Position numbers and translations under genes: made by a program
Notes under the pieces: model-generated
Database searches by the model: none
What the model was told of the DNA's origin: nothing
Seen by the model: the letters and a program-made list of their open reading frames with translations, nothing else
Part shown: positions 1-5,161 of the stretch, piece after piece
How the letters are laid out: the number at the start of each line of letters is the position of its first letter
Numbering within the stretch: position 1 is the first letter of the stretch
NCBI GenBank assembly: GCA_025936275.1
Contig: JAICTR010000222.1
Span: 1 to 5,161 of the forward strand
DNA length: 5,161 bases
DNA from: Burkholderiales bacterium
GTDB lineage: Bacteria > Pseudomonadota > Gammaproteobacteria > Burkholderiales > Usitatibacteraceae
Direction of reading: 5' to 3'

Positions 1-1
1 C

Positions 2-778
2 ACCTTCGAGCCGCTGCCGCGCGAGGTCCTTGCGCCCGCGAATGCGCCGCCGCGCCTCACCTCCCTCGCCGAGCGCCTCGCCGAGATCGCGCGCCACGGC
101 ATCGCGATCGCCTTCGTCGAGCGCTTCGGCCGCCGCTTCGCTTGCCTCGATGCGGAGGCGTTCGCGCGCCGCCTCGCCGACGAATACGGCGCGCGCCACG
201 TGCTGGTGGGCGAGGACTTCCGCTACGGCGCCGGACGCCTCGGGGACGTGGCGACGTTGCGCCGCGCGGGCGAGCGGCTCGGCTTCACGGTGGAGGTCCT
301 GCCGGCCGTGTGCGAAGAGGGGGAGCGCATCTCGAGCACGCGCGTGCGCGAGGCCCTGGGGCATGCGGATTTCGCGGAGGCGGCGCGGCTCCTCGGACGC
401 CGGTACGCGATCTGCGGCCGCGTGGTGCACGGCGCGAAGCGCGGCAAGGCGCTCGGATTTCCCACCGCGAACGTGCGGCTCGCGCGCCCGCGCACGGCGC
501 TCGCGGGAATCTTTGCGGTAAAATGCCATGGCGTGGCAACTCGCGGACTCGAGGGAGTGGCGAGCCTCGGATTCAACCCGGCCGTGCAGGTGGGCGGCCC
601 GGCGACTCTCGAAGCGTTCCTCTTCGATTTCAGCGGCGATCTCTACGGGCGCCGCATCTGCATCGAGTTCGTGAAGAAGCTGCGCGACGAGGCGCATTTC
701 GCTTCGCTCGCAGAGCTTGCCGCGCAGATCGCGCGCGACTGCGAAGCGGCGCGCGCCCATTTCCGCGCCGAGCCCTGA
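2..778 (+). CDS. ribF: Bifunctional riboflavin kinase / FAD synthetase, 5'-truncated by window edge
   Basis: Makes FMN from riboflavin plus ATP and then FAD from FMN plus ATP, in the cytoplasm. The reading frame is open from base 2 and ends at TGA 776-778, giving 258 residues. Full-length RibF is usually about 310 residues, so roughly 50 N-terminal residues, including the HxGH-type nucleotide-binding motif of the FAD synthetase domain, lie off the left edge. Visible landmarks, numbered in the fragment: FEPLPRE (residues 2-8) and GEDFRYGAGRLGD (70-82) of the adenylyltransferase domain, then ISSTRVREAL (110-119). The C-terminal riboflavin kinase domain starts with GRVVHGAKRGKALGFPTAN (139-157), whose PTAN motif binds Mg-ATP. 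It continues with LEAFLFDFSGDLYG (203-216), whose Glu204 matches the family's catalytic acid. The segment GFNPAV (190-195) has Ala where many homologues have Thr (RPTV/NPTV). The gene ends 7 nt before ileS, the usual proteobacterial order. Identification is firm; the missing start is an edge effect, not a mutation. Confidence 0.96.
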   Translation, partial: TFEPLPREVLAPANAPPRLTSLAERLAEIARHGIAIAFVERFGRRFACLDAEAFARRLADEYGARHVLVGEDFRYGAGRLGDVATLRRAGERLGFTVEVLPAVCEEGERISSTRVREALGHADFAEAARLLGRRYAICGRVVHGAKRGKALGFPTANVRLARPRTALAGIFAVKCHGVATRGLEGVASLGFNPAVQVGGPATLEAFLFDFSGDLYGRRICIEFVKKLRDEAHFASLAELAAQIARDCEAARAHFRAEP

Positions 779-785
779 GAACCCG

Positions 786-3599
786 ATGCCCGACGACACG
801 AAGATCGACTACAAGCGCACGCTGAACCTTCCGGAGACGCCGTTCCCGATGCGCGGCGACCTCGCGAAGCGCGAGCCCGGCTGGATCGCGCGCTGGCAGG
901 AGACGCGGCTCTACGAGCGCCTGCGCGACCGCTGCAAGGGGCGCCCGAAGTACGTGCTGCACGACGGGCCACCGTACGCCAACGGCGACATCCACATGGG
1001 CCACGCCGTCAACAAGATCCTCAAGGACCTGGTGGTGAAGTCGAAGACGCTCGCCGGCTTCGATGCGCCGTACACGCCGGGTTGGGATTGCCACGGCCTG
1101 CCGATCGAGCACCAGATCGAGAAGAAGCACGGGCGCAATCTCGAGCCCAACAAGGCGCGAGCGCTGTGCCGCGAGTACGCCACGGAGCAGATCCGCCGCC
1201 AGATGGCGGACTTCCAGCGCCTCGGCGTGATCGCCGACTGGGAGCATCCGTACCGCACCATGGATTTCGCCACCGAGGCGGCGGAGATCCGCGCGCTCGG
1301 CATCGTGTGGAAGAACGGCCTCCTCTATCGGGGCCTCAAGCCCGTCAACTGGTGCATCGAGTGCGGCTCGGCACTCGCCGAAGCCGAAGTCGAATACGAG
1401 GACCGCACCTCGAGCGCGATCGACGTCGCGTTCCCCGCGGCCGATGCGGACACCGTGGCGAAGGCGTTCGACGCGGATCTTTCCGCGATGCCCGCCTTCG
1501 CGGTGATCTGGACCACCACGCCGTGGACGCTTCCCGGCAACCAGGCCATCGCCGCCCACGCCGACTTCATCTACGAGCTGGTCGCGACCGAGAAGGGCGC
1601 GCTGATCCTCGCCGCGGAGTTGCGCGAGGCGTGCCTCAAGCGCTACGGCCTCACGGCGAAGCAGGTCCTCGGTCGCGCAGCGGGCGTGGCGCTCGAAGGA
1701 TTGCGCTTCCGCCATCCGCTGCAGCCGCGCGAGGTGCCGATGGTGCTCGGCGAGCACGTGACGCTCGAGGCCGGCACCGGCCTCGTGCACACCGCGCCCG
1801 CGCACGGCGTCGAGGACTTCGAGGTGGGCGTGAAGTATTCGCTCCCCCTGGACCAGCCGGTGGACGACAGCGGCCGCTACAAGGCGGACGTGCCCGAGTT
1901 CGGCGGCATGGGCGTACGCGAGGCGGAGAAGCCGATCCTCGCCGCGCTCGAGAAGAACGGCGCGCTGCTCCACGCCGAGGCGCTGCGGCACAGCTACCCG
2001 CACTGCTGGCGCCACAAGACGCCGATCATCTTCCGCGCGACGACGCAGTGGTTCATCGGCATGGACCGGCCGGCGAACGTCGGCAAGCCCGGCACCGAGG
2101 GGCGGACGTTGCGCGAGATCGCGATGCACGCCATCAACAACACCACGTTCTATCCGTCTTGGGGCCGCTCGCGCCTGGTGGCGATGATCCAGAACCGCCC
2201 CGACTGGACGCTTTCGCGCCAGCGCTACTGGGGCGTGCCGCTGCCCTTCTTCCTGCATCGCGAGACCGAGGAGCTGCACCCCGATACCGCGGCCCTGCTC
2301 GAGCAAGCGGCGAAGCGGGTGGAGCTGGGCGGCATCGAGGCCTGGTTCGCCGCGACCTGCGAGGACTTCGGCGTCGATCCCGCGCAGTACCGCAAGCTCA
2401 CCGACACTGTGGACGTGTGGTTCGATTCCGGCACCACGCATTTCACGGTGCTGCGCCAGCTCGCCGACTCGAAGTATCCGGCCAACATGTACCTGGAAGG
2501 CAGCGACCAGCACCGCGGCTGGTTCCAGTCGAGCCTCCTCACCGGCTGCGCGATGGACGGGCGCGCGCCCTACGACGCGCTCCTCACCCACGGCTTCACC
2601 GTCGACGGGCAGGGCCGCAAGATGTCGAAGTCGCTCGGCAACGTGATCGCGCCGCAGAGCGTCACGGACAAGCTCGGCGCGGAGATCATCCGCCTGTGGG
2701 TCGCGTCGACCGATTATTCCGGCGAGCTCTTCATCTCCGACGAGATCCTGAAGCGCGTGGTCGAGAGCTACCGTCGCCTGAGGAACACCCTGCGCTTCCT
2801 GCTCGCGAACACCGCCGACTTCGATCCCGCGAAGGACCTCCTGCCGCCCGCCGAATGGGTAGAGATCGACCGCTACGCGCTCGCGATGACACGCGAGATG
2901 GCGAACGCGGCGCTCGAGGACTACCGCAAGTTCGAGTTCCACCTCGTCGCGCAGCGCCTGCAGAACTTCTGCTCCGAGGACCTGGGCGGCTTCTGGCTCG
3001 ACATCCTCAAGGACCGGCTCTACACCACGGGCGCCGCCTCGCGCGCTCGGCGCAGCGCGCAGTCCGCGCTGCATCACGCGACGCAGATGGTGCTGCGCCT
3101 CATGGCGCCGATGCTCTCCTTCACCGCCGAGGAGGCGTGGGCGGTGCTGCATCCCCGGACCGACGACAGCATCTTCTTCCACACCTGGAAGGACGTTTTG
3201 CCGAAGCAGGAAGGGGAAGCCGGGCTCGCCTCGCGCTGGAAGCGCCTGCGCGAGATTCGCGCCGCGGTGATGAAGCGGCTCGAAGAGTCGCGCGCGTCGG
3301 GTGCGATCGGCTCCTCGCTGCAGGCCGAGGTGACGATCGAGGCGGGCGGCCCGGACCTGGAGCTCCTGCGCTCGCTCGGCGACGACCTGCGCTTCGTGCT
3401 GATCACCTCGAAGGCGGAGCTCAGGCCCTCGAGCGGCGAGGGCATCGTCAACATCGAGGTGCGGGCGAGCGCACATTCCAAGTGCGAGCGCTGCTGGCAC
3501 TACCGGCCGGACGTGGGCTCGCACGCGGCGCATCCGACGATCTGCGGGCGCTGCGTGTCGAACCTCGAGGGCCCCGGCGAGGTTCGCGAGCATGCGTGA
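786..3599 (+). CDS. ileS: Isoleucyl-tRNA synthetase (class Ia, bacterial type)
   Basis: Charges tRNA-Ile with isoleucine in the cytoplasm and hydrolyses mischarged Val-tRNA-Ile. The product is 937 residues, against 938 in E. coli. The Rossmann catalytic core carries the HIGH-type signature as HMGH (residues 70-73, within PPYANGDIHMGH), GWDCHGLPIE, GSDQHRGWF (572-580) and KMSKS (612-616). The inserted CP1 editing domain shows WTTTPWTLPGN (242-252) and HTAPAHGVEDF (335-345); Asp344 corresponds to the E. coli editing residue Asp342. A helical anticodon-binding region follows KMSKS. The C-terminal zinc ribbon has two CxxC pairs, Cys900/Cys903 and Cys920/Cys923. The frame stays open upstream to an ATG at 717, but that extension overlaps ribF. 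ATG 786 gives the family-typical N-terminus (MPDDTKIDYKRTLNLPETPF) and has a short GAGA at 777-780, five bases upstream, so it is preferred. Because ribF ends 7 nt upstream, translation is probably coupled. The 3' end overlaps lspA by 8 nt. Confidence 0.98.
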   Translation: MPDDTKIDYKRTLNLPETPFPMRGDLAKREPGWIARWQETRLYERLRDRCKGRPKYVLHDGPPYANGDIHMGHAVNKILKDLVVKSKTLAGFDAPYTPGWDCHGLPIEHQIEKKHGRNLEPNKARALCREYATEQIRRQMADFQRLGVIADWEHPYRTMDFATEAAEIRALGIVWKNGLLYRGLKPVNWCIECGSALAEAEVEYEDRTSSAIDVAFPAADADTVAKAFDADLSAMPAFAVIWTTTPWTLPGNQAIAAHADFIYELVATEKGALILAAELREACLKRYGLTAKQVLGRAAGVALEGLRFRHPLQPREVPMVLGEHVTLEAGTGLVHTAPAHGVEDFEVGVKYSLPLDQPVDDSGRYKADVPEFGGMGVREAEKPILAALEKNGALLHAEALRHSYPHCWRHKTPIIFRATTQWFIGMDRPANVGKPGTEGRTLREIAMHAINNTTFYPSWGRSRLVAMIQNRPDWTLSRQRYWGVPLPFFLHRETEELHPDTAALLEQAAKRVELGGIEAWFAATCEDFGVDPAQYRKLTDTVDVWFDSGTTHFTVLRQLADSKYPANMYLEGSDQHRGWFQSSLLTGCAMDGRAPYDALLTHGFTVDGQGRKMSKSLGNVIAPQSVTDKLGAEIIRLWVASTDYSGELFISDEILKRVVESYRRLRNTLRFLLANTADFDPAKDLLPPAEWVEIDRYALAMTREMANAALEDYRKFEFHLVAQRLQNFCSEDLGGFWLDILKDRLYTTGAASRARRSAQSALHHATQMVLRLMAPMLSFTAEEAWAVLHPRTDDSIFFHTWKDVLPKQEGEAGLASRWKRLREIRAAVMKRLEESRASGAIGSSLQAEVTIEAGGPDLELLRSLGDDLRFVLITSKAELRPSSGEGIVNIEVRASAHSKCERCWHYRPDVGSHAAHPTICGRCVSNLEGPGEVREHA
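3579..3582 (+). promoter_or_regulatory. Shine-Dalgarno site for lspA
   Basis: GAGG lies 9 nt upstream of ATG 3592, inside the last codons of ileS. It is the best purine-rich match before the lspA start and supports that start. Because it sits within translated ileS sequence, ribosomes finishing ileS would pass over it immediately before lspA initiation. Confidence 0.5.
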
Positions 3600-4107
3600 A
3601 GGCAGCGCGCCCCGCTGGTGGCAGTGGCTGTGGCTTTCCGCCGCGGTCGTCGCGCTCGACCTCGCGAGCAAGGCATGGCTCGCGCACATCCTCGTGCCCG
3701 GCGAGCCGCACGACCTCACGCCGTTCCTGCGCATCGTGCTCGTGTACAACACCGGCGCCGCGTTCAGCTTCCTCGCCGGCGCGGGCGGCTGGCAGCGCTG
3801 GTTCTTCGCCGCCATCGCGGTCCTGATCTCGATCGTGCTGGTGATCGTGCTGCGCCGCCATCGCGGGCCGGCGATCGTCGCGGCGGCGCTCGCGCTGGTG
3901 CTCGGCGGCGCTCTCGGCAACCTCTGGGACCGGCTCACGCTCGGGCGGGTGACGGACTTCGTGCTGCTGCATGCGGGCGATCACAGCTGGCCGGCGTTCA
4001 ACGTCGCCGATTCCGCGATCACCGTCGGCGTCGCCATCCTGATCTGGGAGAGCCTGTGGCCAAAGCGCCGCCCGGCGCCCGGGGCGCTGCCCGGGGAAGA
4101 CGCATGA
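3592..4107 (+). CDS. lspA: Lipoprotein signal peptidase (signal peptidase II)
   Basis: Inner-membrane aspartyl protease that removes the signal peptide from diacylglyceryl-modified prolipoproteins just before the lipidated Cys; the target of globomycin. The product is 171 residues, against 164 in E. coli. Family motifs appear in order: LDLASK with Asp23 and Lys27; VYNTGAAFSFLA (51-62); GGALGNLWDR (105-114) followed by GRVTDF, with catalytic Asp122; and FNVADSAI (136-143), with catalytic Asp140. Four hydrophobic segments, near residues 11-31, 66-88, 94-111 and 134-153, match the four-helix topology. The C-terminus is a short basic, Pro/Gly-rich tail (from about residue 158), which is expected to be cytoplasmic. 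ATG 3592 lies within the 3' end of ileS (8-nt overlap, ATGCGTGA) and has GAGG at 3579-3582. The stop codon shares an ATGA with the start of ispH. Cotranscription and translational coupling with both neighbours are likely. Confidence 0.98.
   Translation: MREGSAPRWWQWLWLSAAVVALDLASKAWLAHILVPGEPHDLTPFLRIVLVYNTGAAFSFLAGAGGWQRWFFAAIAVLISIVLVIVLRRHRGPAIVAAALALVLGGALGNLWDRLTLGRVTDFVLLHAGDHSWPAFNVADSAITVGVAILIWESLWPKRRPAPGALPGEDA
4093..4099 (+). promoter_or_regulatory. Shine-Dalgarno site for ispH
   Basis: GGGGAAG ends 4 nt before ATG 4104 and lies within the last codons of lspA. It supports ATG 4104 as the ispH start. Its G-run is the end of the second copy of a repeated GCCCGGGG (4077-4084 and 4089-4096), so it could be masked by local base pairing until a ribosome translating lspA opens the region. 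Confidence 0.55.
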
Positions 4108-5075
4108 GCGAGGCGCGCCCGCGCAGCGAAGGCCCGCTGGACGAGGCCGAGATCCTCCTCGCCAAGCCGCGCGGCTTCTGCGCCGGCGTGGACCGCGCCA
4201 TCGCGATCGTCGAGCGCGCGCTCGAGCGCCACGGCGCGCCGATCTACGTGCGCCACGAGATCGTGCACAACAAGTCCGTGGTCGAGGGCCTGCGCGCCAA
4301 GGGCGCGGTGTTCGTCGAGGAGCTCTCCGAGGTGCCGGCCGGCGCGACGGTGATCTTCTCCGCGCACGGCGTGTCGCTCGACGTGCAGCGCGAGGCCGAG
4401 TCGCGCGGCCTCAAGGTCTTCGATGCCACCTGCCCGCTCGTCACCAAGGTCCACGTGGAGGTCGCGCGCATGCGCGACCAGGGGCGCGAGGTGATCATGA
4501 TCGGCCACGAGGGGCACCCCGAGGCGGAGGGCACGCTCGGCCAATCGGAAAGCGGCATGTACCTGGTCGAGAGCGAGGAGGACGTGGCGCGGCTGCAGGT
4601 GCGCGATCCCGGCAAGCTCGCCTACGTCACCCAGACCACGCTCTCCATCGACGATTGCGCTCGCGTGATCGCGGCGCTCAAGGCGCGCTTCCCGGCGATC
4701 CTGGGCCCGAAGAAGGACGACATCTGCTACGCCACGCAGAACCGCCAGGACGCGGTGAAGTTCATGGCGCCGCAGTGCGACGTGGTGATCGTGGTGGGCT
4801 CGCCCAACAGCTCCAACTCCAACCGCCTGCGCGAGGTGGCGCGCAACCTCGGCCGCGAGGCCTACCTCGTGGACAACGCCGCGGAGCTGCGCCCCGAATG
4901 GCTCGCCGGCAAGCGCCGCGTGGGCCTCACCGCCGGCGCATCGGCGCCCGAGGTGCTGGTGCACGAGGTGATCCAGCGGCTGCAATCGATGGGTGTCGCG
5001 CGCGTGCACGAGCTCGAGGGGATCGAGGAGCGGGTGACCTTCCCCCTGCCGCGGAACGTCGCGCACCCCGGCTGA
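4104..5075 (+). CDS. ispH: 4-hydroxy-3-methylbut-2-enyl diphosphate reductase (HMBPP reductase)
   Basis: Last step of the MEP (non-mevalonate) pathway: a cytoplasmic iron-sulfur enzyme that reductively dehydroxylates HMBPP to a mixture of IPP and DMAPP. The product is 323 residues, against 316 in E. coli. The three cluster-binding cysteines are present: Cys26 in PRGFCAGVD, Cys110 in DATCPLV and Cys208 in DDICYATQNRQ. Substrate-site residues are also present: His55 (EIVHNKSV), His138 and the proton-donor Glu140 (HEGHPE, 135-140), the TQTT stretch (176-179), SSNSNR (236-241) and Ser280 (TAGASAPE). The N-terminus is about 14 residues longer than the E. coli form before the conserved ILLAKPRGFC. 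No later ATG or GTG start precedes that motif, and a good Shine-Dalgarno site at 4093-4099 supports ATG 4104. The start overlaps the lspA stop (ATGA). It is the last gene before two hairpins and so probably the end of the operon. It is also known as lytB. Confidence 0.98.
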   Translation: MSEARPRSEGPLDEAEILLAKPRGFCAGVDRAIAIVERALERHGAPIYVRHEIVHNKSVVEGLRAKGAVFVEELSEVPAGATVIFSAHGVSLDVQREAESRGLKVFDATCPLVTKVHVEVARMRDQGREVIMIGHEGHPEAEGTLGQSESGMYLVESEEDVARLQVRDPGKLAYVTQTTLSIDDCARVIAALKARFPAILGPKKDDICYATQNRQDAVKFMAPQCDVVIVVGSPNSSNSNRLREVARNLGREAYLVDNAAELRPEWLAGKRRVGLTAGASAPEVLVHEVIQRLQSMGVARVHELEGIEERVTFPLPRNVAHPG

Positions 5076-5078
5076 GGC

Positions 5079-5104
5079 GCCCCCGCGGCAGGGCCCGCGG
5101 GGGC
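5079..5104 (+). terminator. GC-rich hairpin just after ispH, no T-tract
   Basis: GCCCCCGCGG (5079-5088) is the exact reverse complement of CCGCGGGGGC (5095-5104), giving a perfect 10-bp stem with a 6-nt loop (CAGGGC). It begins 3 nt after the ispH stop. The bases after the stem (CTTGCCGCCC) are not T-rich, so on its own it is not a canonical intrinsic terminator. It may pause RNA polymerase, protect the 3' end of the mRNA, or assist the second hairpin. The structure is seen directly; its role is inferred. Confidence 0.45.
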
Positions 5105-5123
5105 CTTGCCGCCCGTCCGTCCC

Positions 5124-5150
5124 GGGGCGCCGCTGGCGCCCCTTTTGTTG
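5124..5150 (+). terminator. Rho-independent terminator of the ribF-ileS-lspA-ispH operon
   Basis: GGGGCGCC (5124-5131) pairs perfectly with GGCGCCCC (5135-5142), an 8-bp all-GC stem closed by a GCT loop. It is followed at once by TTTTGTTG (5143-5150). A strong stem with an adjoining T-rich run is the standard intrinsic terminator form. It lies 48 nt past the ispH stop and orients with the operon; the T-run is on the + strand only, so termination is expected for rightward transcription. No gene is visible in the last bases of the window. Confidence 0.85.
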
Positions 5151-5161
5151 CCGCTCGTCGG

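Noticed and set aside
519..524. TAAAAT as a definite promoter -10 element for ileS
   Set aside because: The expected -35 region (about 496-501) is GC-rich with no TTGACA-like match, so I left it as a weak finding and not a feature.
717..785. Upstream ATG at 717 as the start of ileS
   Set aside because: It would add 23 residues of Arg/Ala/Pro-rich sequence and overlap ribF by about 60 nt. ATG 786 gives the normal family N-terminus and length and has a nearby GAGA.
1082..3826. A 914-codon open frame on the + strand in another frame of ileS
   Set aside because: Low-complexity Arg/Ala/Gly/Pro-rich translation typical of an off-frame reading of a GC-rich gene. It crosses the ileS-lspA junction without relation to either.
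630..3938. A 1102-codon open frame on the minus strand, antisense to most of ileS and part of lspA
   Set aside because: Within ileS its codons are exact reverse complements of the ileS codons, so an antisense stop needs a sense TTA, CTA or TCA, all avoided in such a GC-rich genome. The translation is Arg/Ala/His/Leu-rich with no recognisable domain, while the + strand encodes an intact IleS with every motif in place.
3981..5066. A 361-codon open frame on the minus strand antisense to ispH
   Set aside because: It is codon-aligned with ispH and stays open for the same reason (no TTA, CTA or TCA codons in ispH). The His/Arg/Ala-rich composition mirrors GTG, GCG and CGC sense codons; no motif is seen.
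1..5161. CRISPR arrays, tRNA or rRNA genes, insertion sequences, phage or defence genes
   Set aside because: No repeat-spacer pattern, no tRNA- or rRNA-like segments, no transposase motifs and no long terminal inverted repeats are visible. Coding sequence fills bases 2-5075 almost without gaps.

Overview
The window is a dense block of bacterial housekeeping genes, all on the + strand: the 3' part of ribF, then complete ileS, lspA and ispH, followed by a terminator region at the right edge. Base composition is very GC-rich, and codons end overwhelmingly in G or C. The gene order and protein sequences suggest a GC-rich proteobacterium. The absence of fkpB between lspA and ispH, together with the LspA and IleS sequences, fits a betaproteobacterium (Burkholderiales/Nitrosomonadales-like) better than an enteric gammaproteobacterium. 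That placement is an inference from memory of the families, not a search.

Layout: ribF (FMN/FAD synthesis) enters from the left edge without its start and ends at 778. After a 7-nt gap, ileS (isoleucyl-tRNA synthetase, 937 aa) runs from 786 to 3599. lspA (lipoprotein signal peptidase, 171 aa) starts inside the last codons of ileS with an 8-nt overlap. ispH (HMBPP reductase, 323 aa) starts on an ATGA overlap with the lspA stop. After the ispH stop there are two strong inverted repeats, at 5079-5104 and 5124-5142. The second is followed by a T-rich run and looks like a classic intrinsic terminator. No non-coding stretch longer than 300 bases is present.

The four genes are almost certainly one transcription unit with translational coupling at the two overlaps. 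Its promoter lies upstream of the window. The products belong to separate pathways: flavin cofactors, tRNA charging, lipoprotein maturation and isoprenoid precursors. The link between them is a conserved proteobacterial gene cluster rather than a shared pathway. All the catalytic and metal-binding motifs I checked in the three complete proteins are intact.

I looked for an undescribed system and did not find one. The very long open frames on the minus strand and in other + frames are explained by GC-rich codon usage. What remains are small observations: tandem hairpins after ispH, a GC-rich repeat over the ispH ribosome binding site, an N-terminal extension of IspH, and a local AT-rich patch in ribF.
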